A stretch of 64,000 bases of DNA from Inonotus obliquus (taxonomy: Eukaryota; Basidiomycota; Agaricomycetes; Hymenochaetales; Hymenochaetaceae): assembly GCA_032164295.1 (NCBI GenBank), contig JAJHTX010000009.1, positions 248,001-312,000 of the forward strand, written 5' to 3'. A program made the translations under genes and the position numbers. This document shows, piece by piece, positions 46,166 through 56,420 of this stretch (positions within the stretch are counted from its first letter, which is position 1; every line of letters begins with the position of its first letter). A model generated the notes under the pieces. It made no database searches, was not told the DNA's origin, and saw only the letters and a program-made list of their open reading frames with translations.

Positions 46166-46619
46166 CACACATTTAACGTTCTTTTGCTTTCTTTCTCATT
46201 TCAGCATAGCTGAACAGTTCCAGAACAAAACTAAGTTCAATAGAAAGTGAGTCATCGTCATCCCTTGCTGCGGTGACTTGTGTGCCATTAGGTTCTCTTG
46301 CTGCGATGACTAGTGTGCTGACTGCAGCAGGATTATTGTTTTCAACATTTTTGGTATCAGAGTCATGGACCAAAGCACTAGATGAGAATCGGGAATTGTA
46401 AAGTTGAGACATCTGTAGAATAGATGAGATGTTTGTGTGTAATTTTGAGACAAGATGAAGAGAATTTGAAGGGTATATGCACAAGAGTTCATGACACATG
46501 TCTCATTCACTCAGTCTCGTGCTCGTAAATTTCCTCAAAGTCAAAATTATCACGTGTTATAATAATTACATCACTTTCTATGAATTTGTGGAGTGCCATT
46601 ACATCTACAAAGCGCTGTA

Positions 46620-46866
46620 AATGCCGGTAAGCATATCAACCCATAAGATATTATGAATATAAACCACGTGTCGATATTTTAAATATCAATAAGGGTATCG
46701 ATCAGATTGATATTTTAAATATCAGTCGGGTAGATATTCTGTACTAGCATATCTGCCTGAAAGAAATTTAAAATGGCTTTCGTGCTGTCATTTTAAATAT
46801 CCGTGAGCATATCAAACCTACCGACACTATAAACATCAATCACGTGCTGATATGCTTACCGGCATT
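46620..46866. mobile_element. 247-bp MITE with 19-bp inverted ends
   Basis: The ends AATGCCGGTAAGCATATCA and its inverse are perfect. The inside is AT-rich and repeats attttaaatatc-like words several times. TA is found on each side (46618-46619 and 46867-46868), and the left TA is the same one that ends the 8.4-kb transposon, so the two elements abut with one shared TA. It is non-coding. Confidence 0.75.
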
Positions 46867-47131
46867 TAAAATGACGGCGAAAAAAACATTCAAAATTCCG
46901 ACCTTACCTCCATCCTGATTTGCCCGCCGTGCTCCCCAAAATCCTGGGGAGTGCCATTACTAATGCAAAGCGCTGTAATATTAATATTATTGTGATTTTT
47001 TACGCGACTCGACTTTTTGAGCTGGTAAATGATTACGTAACTATTTGTACCGCCGAATCGTGAGCGTGAGCAGTCATACTTTTGATCGATGATGCTCTAT
47101 CTCTAACTTTTACTCACAAACCCAACGTCTA
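46867..47131. other. Transposon-end fragment and HNH-6 promoter side
   Basis: Positions 46947-46975 (gtgccattactaatgcaaag, then cgctg) repeat the right terminus of the 8.4-kb transposon and again end before TA, so a second, mostly deleted copy of the same family ended here. From 46976 the array flank resumes (attaatattattg, then cgactttttgagctggtaaa) and leads into HNH-6. Confidence 0.6.
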
Positions 47132-48960
47132 ATGCAGTCAGCAGAGGAAGATCTCCACACAACCGACGCCGACGCCGACAGCGACACTTCGTCCGTTGAA
47201 AGCGACACTTCGTCTGTTGAAGGCGACGCTCAGAAGGTTCGACTTTCCTTCACGGATGACCAGCAGCCAAAGCCCACTCGGCTGCTACGCATCCCTCACG
47301 ACACTCTAATCACGCTTTCCACGAAACCCCGAAAGTGGCTTTGCTATGCTGCATACGTTATTTGTGGTGTCGAAGGAACGCTTCAGTCTTACAATGAATA
47401 TCAGGATCTCGTCGATGTAGAGCTGGACGGCGTTGTCGATGAAGGCGACCATTTCGTGTACCACTTCACTGGTGGTGATGCCGAGTTCGTGGATCGGGGG
47501 GCGAGAGATCGAAGACGTAGTCAATTGTCGGTTTCAATTCGATCCGGTGATGTTGTCAACAATTTGAAGAGCTATTATGATGGATGTCCATTCACGCATG
47601 TACCGCTGTTGGCTTGTCAATGTTGTCACTTGATTCCTCACGCCAAAGGCTCTGCGGTGAGTTTCTACCGGTTTTGATGCAAGGTAGATATCCCTGACAG
47701 TTTTCTTGTAGTATCTCCGTTCAGTCCTTCGTGATCGTGGAGATCCGGATGATGTTATGGACATCGGTGACCCGGGGAATATGATCTTGATGAACAACGT
47801 GCTCCACTCATTTTTTGATATTGATAAATCAATAGCATTTCTTGCGGTGTGATACAATCCTTCTTTCTCTTTTCTCTGTGGCTTTGAGGCTTACTCATCT
47901 ACAGACACCCAATGCTTTCCTGAAATCCAACGAACTCCTGGGGAACGAGACCGAAGACCCCGATAAGTATCTCGTCACTCTTCACGTTTTCAAGCGCCTA
48001 TCCACAGTATTCGTACCCCATGGCAGATCCTCAGACATGACACAGACTTCGGGCTTGGAAGATCCTCGGCCTGAAAGATATCTAAACAAGGATTATCTCC
48101 CTAGAAACACGCTTCTTGACATCTGTTATGCAGTTGCTTTGCTCGAGCAGTGGGGCTCCGAACATCTCAAACTTATTCTGGACGAGAGTGCGAAAAAGTA
48201 TTATCCAGGTGGCGGAGTTAGGCGAGGTGAAGATCGGGAAGGGAACATGAGGAGAGAGATGATGAGGCGTGAAAAGGAGCAAAACGATAAAGATCGCAGC
48301 GATAGAGCAGCCAATCGATCCGGTAATCCCCAAGAAACGGATGATGGGTCAATTCGTTCGGCTGACGGACAATTACCCGAACGGGACGATCGACTTCTTG
48401 ATTCTCTTCTCTGGGCTCCATATATATTCAGACGCATCTCACCCGAAGACTTCAAGGCGAAGAGGGAAAGAAATCTCAAGAAGGCGGAGCGAGAAGAAGC
48501 AGAGCGTATTGAGCGATGGCAGAAGGGACTCTATCAGAACTCGCCGTGGGATGGAGTTGGTTACGGGGAAGAACCGGAGTGTTGGTGTCCTTTACCTGAA
48601 GCGGACGACAAGGAACCGGTCAGCATCGATGGAACCTTGAGTAGAACACCTCAGCAGCATTCACCTCGCATGCTCTCTACTCCGTCCCTGTCGCCCATTT
48701 CACGCTCTAAGACCTCCGATTCTGAGGAATCCATGGAGTCTGCCTCCGAAATAAATGAGGACTACAAAGGAGCCGCTATTGCGGCTAATGAAATGCCCTT
48801 GGACGATCATTGTCATGAGTCCATAAATGAGAGGTACGCAAACTTATTTATTAAGAATTTCTTGGCAGATTTCCTGAACATTGATTTTGCTAGGGATCGG
48901 AGGAAGGAGACCGTCTTGCTGGAAGAAAACACCAACGAGATGCATTTCAATCATGCCTGA
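47132..48960 (+). CDS. HNH-domain protein 6
   Basis: Four exons: 47132-47656, 47712-47846, 47905-48833 and 48894-48960, coding 551 residues. The nuclease set is complete: CPFTHVPLLACQCCHLIPH, then IGDPGNMILMNNVLHSFFD. The N-terminus has the repeated acidic SSVESDTSSVEGDAQ element as in HNH-4 and 5. Exon 3 ends in the Ser-rich tail, exon 4 in a charged end (DRRKETVLLEENTNE). Intron 3 is 60 nt here with no in-frame stop, so retaining it gives a 571-residue form; in HNH-4 and HNH-5 the same intron is 59 nt and retention truncates. The gene was next to HNH-5 before the transposon came in. Confidence 0.85.
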
Positions 48961-49365
48961 AGTTGGGGCCTTTGTGTAGGTATGAGTCTGTCAGGGCGTG
49001 CATCTCGACAACATAGGCCTTCGGTGTCCTAGAGCTTCATGTCCCCCACTCAACTGGGACTGGATCTATATGCTGTCTGTATGTGTATTTGTTGAATTGA
49101 TATAATGAATGGAAAGTATTGGAAAGTACTGGGAATCACGCCGAAGCTGTTCAGGATTCTTCTGGCGTGAATGCTGTCAACTTGCAGTGTTTCGGCGAGT
49201 GCTTTTACAAGTACTGGGAGGTACAAAGCATTTAACCTGGTAAACTGTTGCGGTTTTCGCATTGCGTACGACTACTGACTATCTAACCTAAGTAACGGTG
49301 AAAGTCTTGTGACCGTAATGTGACACGAGTCGCCGAGTTTGGTTTTGTCTTGACACCCAAGTCTG
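48961..49365. other. Spacer between HNH-6 and HNH-7
   Basis: The first half matches the flanks after HNH-4 and HNH-5. The telomere-like motif of those flanks is degraded here (ctatctaacctaagtaac near 49278). No gene is supported. Confidence 0.5.
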
Positions 49366-50800
49366 ATGCGATCCACCACAGAACATCGCCAGATAACCGA
49401 TACGGACAGCGATATTTCGTCCGTTGAAAGTGATGCTCAGAAGGTTCGACTTTCCTTCATAGATGGTCAACAGTCAAAGCCCACTTGGATCCTAAACATC
49501 CCGCATGATATTCTAATCACGCTTTCCACGAAACCCCGAAAATGGCTTTGCTATGCTGCATACGTTATTTGTGGTGCCAATGGAACGCTCCAATCTTACA
49601 ATGAGCATCAGGATCTCGTCGATGTAGAGCTGGAGGGCGTTGTTCATGAAGGCGACCATTTCGTGTACCGCCTCACTGGTGGTGCCGATTTCGTAGATCG
49701 GTGGGCGAGGGGTTATAAGCATAGTCGGACATCGGTTTCGCAACGATCCAATGATGTCCTCGGTGTGGTACGGAAGTACTATGGAGGATGTCCTTTCACG
49801 CAGTTACCAGAGGATGCTTCCGAATGTTGCCACTTGATTCCTCAAATCAAAGGTTCTGCAGTGAGTTTCCCTTCGTTTTGTTGCACGAAGGGCAGACATT
49901 CTTGACAATTACAATGTAGTATCTACGCGCAGTCCTTCGTACTCGTGGAGGTCTGAATGAGGACATGGATATCGATGACCCAGGGAATATAATCGTGCTG
50001 AGCCCCTCACTACATAAAATATTTGATGAAATGCAATCAATAGCCTTTCTCGCGGTTTGTGAAGTATTTCTCTCTGTTCTGCAGCTTTAGTGCTTACTCA
50101 CGCACAGACACCCAACGCCTTTCTGAGATCTAATGAACTGCCAGGAAACGAGGCTGAAGACCCCGAGAAATACCTTGTCACTCTCCACGCTTTCAAGCGT
50201 CTACCCATAGGCCACGTTCCACATGGCAAATCTTCCGACATGACACGGGGCTCGGGGCTGGAAAATCCTCCTTACGAAAGACATCTGATCAAGGATAATC
50301 TCCCAAGAAATACGCTTCTTGAAGTCTGTTATGCAGTCGCCTTGCTCGCGCAGTGGGGATCTGAACGTTTCAAACTCTCTCTGGATAAGAGGGCGGAAAG
50401 ATTTTATTCCTGCGGAGGAGTTAGGCGAGGTGAAGATCAGGAAGGAAGCATGAGGAGAGAGGAGAAGAGACGCGAAAGGGTCAACCATTCAATCAGCAGA
50501 CACTTATCCAAACGGGACAGTCAATTCAATAATGCTTTCCTCTGGATGCCATTTATTTTGCGAGGCATCTCACCCGAAGACGTCAAGGCGAAAAGGGAAG
50601 AAGACCGCAGGAAGGTGGAGCGAGAAGAAGCAGAGCGTATTGGACGGTGGCAGGAGGAAGTCTATGAGCAGTCGTCGGAAGATGGAGTTGGTTACGAAAC
50701 AGAACCAGGGTATCCGTGTCCTTTACCTGAGGCTAACGATGAAAACCCGGTCAGCCTTGATAAAGCTTTGAGCAGACATTCTCATAAGCTGCGAACTTGA
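49366..50800 (+). CDS. HNH-domain protein 7, tail truncated
   Basis: Three exons: 49366-49860, 49920-50054 and 50108-50800, coding 440 residues. The fold is complete: CPFTQLPEDASECCHLIPQ, then IDDPGNIIVLSPSLHKIFD. This core is closest to HNH-4. The spacer before the charged helix is shorter than in the others, and the WAPYIF motif is changed to WMPFILRGIS. The start of the Ser-rich tail is still visible (NPVSLDKALSR) but a TGA at 50798 cuts it; decayed tail sequence (LPSAPSLLPD) follows in the same frame. It is the last copy of the array, followed by an unrelated protease gene on the opposite strand. Confidence 0.83.
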
Positions 50801-51005
50801 TTGCCCTCGGCTCCGTCCTTGTTGCCTGATATCCAGATAATCATGGCAAGAAAGGAGGAAAGGAGATGCGTCTGATCGTCGTCCCGAAATATCCACGGAT
50901 GACGCGGGGATCAATGAAAATATTGCATAAAAGGAAAGCGACAGATCTACAGAAGTGGATTAATACAAATGCAGCGGTATATAGGTTAACGGGCGGCGAC
51001 TTCAG

Positions 51006-52460
51006 TCAGTTTGATGTAGCTTTGGTGTTTTGAGTGGTAGCAAGACCGATGCGGCTGTTCGTCGTGTCATACACTGAGTAGAAGCGCTCGAGGAACGTGT
51101 ACCCGTTGATAAAGTCGAGACCCTGACCACTGTTCGTACCAAGCTAATACACTCTCAGTATGCATGTATCGTGCATGAAAATGGTGAAGAATACGTACAT
51201 CAGAAATAATGAGATAGATGGTCCCGGCAGAGCCGCCGATGTACGAGTTCAATGAGCGGGGCCAAATTTGCGCATTCGCGGTAAGCTCGAATTTGGTTTT
51301 GTTAATCGTGAAGTATAGACTCTGCAGATTTTGATACTGTGAACTTGTCAACGTGAGCAGACCGGTATTGCTGTCGTACGTCGCGCCGGTGAGTGATTTG
51401 TACCGGTTGAACGCGTCGGTAGCGAGGAGGATTAGCGTCGTACCCGTATCGAGAATGCCAGCCGTTGATGAAAGAATCGCTGCGTTCGACGAGCCGTACG
51501 TCACGCTCTGGTCGTATCCCCAATAATGTTTCGCCGGGGACGTGTTGGTGATTGGCGCATAGGTAATTGAGCCAGTGTATTTGGATGAGTCGTCTCCTCC
51601 AAACGTGAGTTCGCCAGTCGTCTGTGATGATGATGACACCGGGTTGAATGAAATCCCAATGACTTCCGTGTTGATTTTCTTTTGTGAGAATAGGTTGTCT
51701 GCGACGGTGGGTACTTGTGATGTCCCAGTGACAGTACCCATTGTTAGATCGACTGGTCCAAGGCCGAGAATACCGTCGGCATTTTGTAAGCCGGTTTCGG
51801 TCGCAGGTGTGGCCACACCAATTGACTGCTGGCTTATGACGAGCGAGGAGGATAGGGCCACCGTGTCGGTGTCTGTGCGATGAGAAAATTTGAGTACACT
51901 GATGTCGCAGATCGGTCAGACAGACGTACACTCATCACCAGACACTTTTCCAGAACCGTAGGTTACGGAGAAATGTTGGCCAGTGCTCTTACTCGAGCCG
52001 GTCTTCGAATACGCTTTCCCAGCGCCCACCTAGAGGATATTGTTAGTCATCCATCAGTCATCGAATCATGAAAAAAAACTGAAGAACTCACCCAAATGTT
52101 TGAAGACCCCGTGTCAATCAGGAGATTGTAGCTCGTCGCAGGACTCCCGATATTGACCGTTGCGACATATGATACGCCAGTGTTCCCGACGCTGATACTG
52201 GATGCGCGCCTGTTTAGATCGGCAGGGAGAGTCACGTTTCCGTCCTGCAGGTTGATCTGGTCTATAGCCTTGCCGCGCGTCAACAAGTGCGTTGCACGGG
52301 CGCGATCAATATCTGGCAACTTCATGCCAGTAAGATTAAAGTTTGTTATTGAGAAGTTAAGGTTTGGAGCCAGGGCATCATCTCGGATGTGTAGAAGAGG
52401 AGAACCAGCGACGGAAAGTGCAATGAGCACAGTCATGAGTAGAGATGATTTAGCGAACAT
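51006..52460 (-). CDS. Secreted aspartic protease (pepsin family A1)
   Basis: Four exons, read on the - strand: 52092-52460, 51930-52029, 51199-51872 and 51006-51143, coding 426 residues. The N-terminus (MFAKSSLLMTVLIALSVAGS) is a signal peptide, followed by a propeptide of about 85 residues. The two catalytic Asp motifs are LIDTGSSNIWV near residue 115 and ILDTGTTLI in the second lobe. The flap region carries VTYGSGKVSGDEYTDTV, with the conserved Tyr. The C-terminus has the expected INGYTFLERFYSVYDTTNSRIGLA. It is a typical polyporopepsin-like secreted endopeptidase active at acid pH. The exon phases close perfectly. Divergent from the unrelated region upstream, with about 1.4 kb of free sequence. 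Confidence 0.93.
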
Positions 52461-53854
52461 CGTCGTGAGTAGGGTGGTTAGTAGGTGGTTAGATGGAGTG
52501 CGTTAGATGATGGATGAATGGATACGATGCTTGTAATCTTCCGTTCAGCATGGTCCCAATTTATAGAATTTCGCGTTGGAAATCTGTTTCTCTTCCTTTA
52601 ATTATCATAGACAAAGGTTCAACAGGACAAGGAGGATAGAACAGTCGAGGCATGATTCTGATTCAGATGCTATTGAAGTCGAGGGTTGTGTTGAATCCTG
52701 CGAAGTGAACAATAATCTTAACAATAGATTTTCTAAATATAGCTGAGACGCTGCGCTAAAAATAGTACTCACACCTGCGACAATCACCCTAGGCTTCAGG
52801 TATTGTCCCATCACTTCAACGAAACAAAACAACACTCCTTCATCTAATTCTTTCTCGACCACCCGATTATTCGGACGAGGCAGAAGTGACATAGCGAGAG
52901 GCACGATTGACATGCATGAAGAGTCCAGGCCAGGCAAAGTGTCGTACGGCACACCCCGCCTATTCGCGCGCCGATCAACGCCGCTTTCAACATTATCTTC
53001 GCTGTGAATATCTGTAAAATCTAAAGCTAGAGGCCAAAAAGGTGGAGAAGCGGATGCGACCCTTTTCTTTCGCGAATTGGGTGGACCAGAGAAATGCACT
53101 TTGCTGACAAGCACGAATCACAGGAGGCTCCTGGGACCGAAAACACCTTGCTTCAGGTTGTGATTTGATTAGCGATATCTTGCCAATATTCGACGATTTC
53201 CAGTTGCTATGTTTGTATACCATAGCGAATGTGAATGTGAAAAGGGCACTGAATTGAATGAATGAAAACTTGAGCATAAGCATCACGTAGTTTGGGTTGA
53301 GTTTCCCACGCGACTCGTATGACGTAAGAACTGGATAAGTTAACTTGATGCTACATTGATCACAGTCCATAAACCCTAGCTTTTCTCTGATGCCTGCCTG
53401 TCATATCTCTCTCGGAGAGTGCAGACGAGTAACGTGAACACCATCGCGATGATGCACTGACCCGATGCCAACTAGGCACCTTTGCAGAGCGTTATCTCGA
53501 GGTGCAATGTTGGCAAAGTCGAAAGAATTCTCTGGGAAAAGAATATCTGCATTTCATGCTGAATTTCTCCTTGATAAGGCCCTTTGCTTCTCTCTTGTCC
53601 CTTTTCATCAAGACCATACTGCGTCGCAGGCCTATAGTATCTGCAAACTTACTCACATAAGAAATGTGTGACGTATTACCTAACCCGTTGCATTCTAGTA
53701 TGCATAAGGTATGGCATCCGTTCCTGGCTTCGTTGTCAGCGTGCGCACGAAAATTGCATACGCAATATTAGTTTGGACGGTACATAAGGGGATGTGCACA
53801 TGTGAACCTCGAGTAGTCATCTATTGACCGTCTCTCTGCACGATTTCATCAGGC
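52461..53854. other. Intergenic, includes one half of a duplicated flank
   Basis: No gene is supported on either strand. Positions 53480-53720 resemble 54650-54850 (cctttgcagagcgttatctc against cctttgcaaagcgttatctc), the flank duplicated along with the small gene that follows. Confidence 0.5.
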
Positions 53855-54380
53855 ATGTCCAGCTTCGTCGGCGTGCCAGATAAGGAGGTTACTCCAAAGG
53901 ATTCTATCTCGCAAGCGCCAAAGGCTCACTATAGCAGAAGGCGAGGAGGAAACCATGGACGTCATGAACTGTGAGTCGGCTTCGTTTCGTTGATATACTA
54001 TAGTATGTAGCATGCCTGCGATTGACGCGGTGGTCCGCAGGTCAAATAAGAAATTGAGAGCTCTGGCGACAAAGCCTGAAGAACTGCCGTCAGCGGGTAG
54101 TCATTATGATTCAGATTCAGATGGAGGTGATTGCTGTCCGGAATCGGGTGGGGACCGTGACCATGGCCCATCGCACCCTGGATATCGTCAATCTACTACA
54201 CAGGACCGCCAGGTATTAAAGGTAACGATTCCAGGCCGTGTACCGGCCGAAGGTGTCAGAGTGCAGGGCCAGCAGGGAGAGGTATTTGAATTGATAAAGG
54301 TTAAAAGGGGAGAAATACCGCCCGGCGGTATCAGAGTGAAGAAGAGTAGGATAAACGGTGACAGAGGTTCACACCGCTAA
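53855..54380 (+). CDS. Small basic protein of unknown function, copy 1
   Basis: Two exons: 53855-53970 and 54011-54380, coding 161 residues, with a 40-nt intron. The start is MSSFVGVPDKEVTPKD; after a basic Arg/Gly stretch (YSRRRGGNHGRH) comes MPAIDAVVRRSNKKLRAL, a Ser/Asp-rich acidic linker, then a C-terminal part with two similar turns (IPGRVPAEGVRV and IPPGGIRV). No known domain is recognised; no signal peptide or membrane helix is visible. A tandem paralogue follows 1.1 kb downstream with the same intron position, length and the PAIDxVVxR motif, which supports both as real genes. Confidence 0.6.
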
Positions 54381-54999
54381 AGAGCGAAGTTGGGAGGAAC
54401 TTTTTTGTTTCAAACGGTCGTAGTACTAGTACTAGTGAATAATTAGGAACTAATATTATGTACAGTACTTTAGTCCGAATGCGATCGATGAGACTGAATA
54501 AAGATTCAGAGTGATGATGCAAGGCAACGTATTAGTTAGGAGTGTTAAGAGGCAGTAGCATGAGGAGTGCAGCACTGGCTGATCTTCTCAAGAGAGCTCC
54601 ATGCAACGACAGCACTTATTGCTTCGTCGTCGCGTCATCTAGTCGCCTTCGCCTTTGCAAAGCGTTATCTCGAAACAATCCTCAGACTGGAAACTTTGGA
54701 ATACCTGCATCTGCGAGGCATTCGCTTCGATTGGGGTGTGAATTTCTCCTTGATAATATCCTTTGCGAGACATCACCGAGTCACAGGTATCATACAATGC
54801 AAACTTACCCTTGAAGAAATGGGAGATATATTATTCAATCCTTTGCATTCTAGTATGCGCTGCATGGCATGATGCTGCAGGTGTGCACACGAAATTGCAT
54901 ATGCAATGTAAGTTTGGGGAGTACTTTATAGGATGTGCACGATATGAACCTCGGGTAGTCATCCAAGTAGGCCACGGCACCTCTCTGATTTCCTTAAGC
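54381..54999. other. Spacer, other half of the duplicated flank
   Basis: This spacer carries the second copy of the flank seen at 53480-53850, ending with gtgcacgatatgaacctcgg, near-identical to the word before copy 1. No gene is supported. Confidence 0.5.
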
Positions 55000-55561
55000 A
55001 TGCCACTGTCCAACTACGACAAAGAGATCAAGCCAGACGAATCTGCCTCGCAAGTGTCAGCTCGATCGGCATACATTAGAAGACAGGGGCGAAGTGGAAA
55101 CAATAGTAATAGACATGCACTGTCAGTCTTCTTCGTTTCGTTGATATGCTATGGTATGTAGCGTGCCTGCGATTGACATAGTGGTCCACAGGACAGAAGA
55201 GAATTTAAGAGCCCTTCAGCATAGAGCTTCTCAGGAGGCACCTCGTCATCCTCAAACAGTGCGTGAAGAAAGAGCCTTTCAGAGAGCTTCTCAGGAAGCA
55301 CCTCCGAGGCGTCATCTTCAAACAGTGCGTGAAGAACCGCGGACCTCCGAGTCAGATAGACGTCAAGTTGGTTATCGAGGATCCCACCACTGCAGGTCAG
55401 GTGGGAATGGTGCCCATCCCAGCTACTCCCATTCTACACGTGATACCCAGGAACGTTTGGGAAAGAAGAGACTAGAACCGGGTGCGATGCTGAGAGTGAC
55501 AGAAGTGGCAGAGTATGGAAATGGCGTCAAAGAAACTCGTATCATAACCAGGCGCGGTTAG
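55000..55561 (+). CDS. Small protein of unknown function, copy 2
   Basis: Two exons: 55000-55121 and 55162-55561, coding 173 residues, with a 40-nt intron like copy 1. The start is MPLSNYDKEIKPDES; a basic stretch (YIRRQGRSGNN) and PAIDIVVHRTEENLRAL follow. The middle holds an imperfect internal repeat: RASQEAPRHPQTVREE and RASQEAPPRRHLQTVREE, about 60 bp each at 55222-55339. The C-terminus (EPGAMLRVTEVAEYGNGVKE) corresponds to the IPPGG-IRV part of copy 1. It is Arg/Glu/Ser-rich and probably disordered. No known domain is recognised. The two copies have diverged strongly outside the motifs named. Confidence 0.6.
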
Positions 55562-56420
55562 TTTTAAATGTCTGCGATCGGTCACTAGTGAATAGTTAGG
55601 AACTAGTATTGTTCACTGCGTACCCCAAAGTATAGTAATATAGACTGGAGTATTTACTGTGCGATTACGCATGAGACTGAATATAACTTGCTTGTCCAAC
55701 TCCAGATGATTTGCGCTGAGTATTTTGAAGCGGGCACGTACCTCATCTTCTCAAGGACAACGACGAAGAGAGGGTTCCGTGCAACTGCAACGACAGCACC
55801 TCGAGCATTGCTTCGGTCGTCGAGCCAGCGGTACCACCGGTCCGGACGATCACTAAATTTGGCCCAAATAGTACCAAACACATCCGACTCTCTATTCTTC
55901 AACCATTAGTGCCTACGCTCGTTGTTCCCAGTTCAAGTGTCCTCCTCCGACCGCTTTGGACAGCTCCCCTCCATCCGATATGCACGAGCTACTAAACTAT
56001 CCCATGCAAAGCTGAAACCTCGGAATATTGCAAGGCGGCTCGCGAATCGTGGGAAAGAGTTCGTTGTCCTGCAAACAAACACCGTTGCGACACGACACTT
56101 GGAGGAGTATGTCGCAGCTGTCGCGCGAGGCGACTCACACTAATATAACTTCGTGGTAAACAATACACCATCCCGGGTCAGTTACTGATTCTTGGCACTC
56201 ATGCTCACTACACGACTTACATGACTCGCGGTCGCATCTTTCTTCGTACTGAATCCTCTCCTGCACGTCTTGAAAGAACGGCTCCAAGCCATTTTTGTTA
56301 CAGAAAAGCGTATAGGGACGTGGTAGAACGAGTGAAGCAAAATTAATTCATTGACTGACAAGCAACATCTACCTTGATGAACGACGCAACGATTATTTTT
56401 ACTATTTACACAGTAACCTT
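55562..56420. other. Intergenic
   Basis: No gene is supported. Open frames at 55654-55909 exist on both strands but show no family pattern. Confidence 0.45.

Larger units (their letters stand above)
39538..46412 (-). pseudogene. Transposon accessory gene: PB1-like, Cys/His-rich, poly-Q, SAM-like
   Basis: Read on the - strand, pieces of one gene appear in order. The N-terminal exon starts MSQLYNSRF at 46412. A PB1-like segment (FKAQLLTKISDLLKPATLRF, then EDDYDFLLSL) lies at 44070-44300, followed by a Lys-rich piece ending KMGDKGKK with a GTGAGT donor. A Cys/His-rich part (LCKSCFAQ, then CKGGTGHCWVHADGGRHVAL) lies at 40660-40850. Next come a linker (39980-40070), a Gln run (39790-39830) and a C-terminal SAM-like helical domain (SLSDFCVMYQLDDEVL) with its stop at 39538. 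It is broken by a TAA inside the Gln run at 39811-39813 and by the inserted repeats. The position inside the inverted repeats, convergent with the transposase, says it belongs to the element; its role is unknown. Confidence 0.65.
38188..46617. mobile_element. 8.4-kb Tc1-like transposon with long inverted repeats
   Basis: The left end starts CAGTGCTTTGTAGATGTAAT and the right end is its near-perfect inverted copy (…CAAAGCGCTG). The similarity continues inward for about 150 bp on each side, with roughly one mismatch per ten bases. TA flanks both ends (38186-38187 and 46618-46619), the target of Tc1/mariner elements. Inside are a broken transposase on the + strand (38342-39410) and a broken accessory gene on the - strand (39538-46412), convergent to each other. 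Later insertions have swollen it: two solo LTRs, an A-rich coding element and a GGTACCG-rich segment. The intact ancestor was probably 3-4 kb. It inserted between HNH-5 and HNH-6. Confidence 0.82.
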
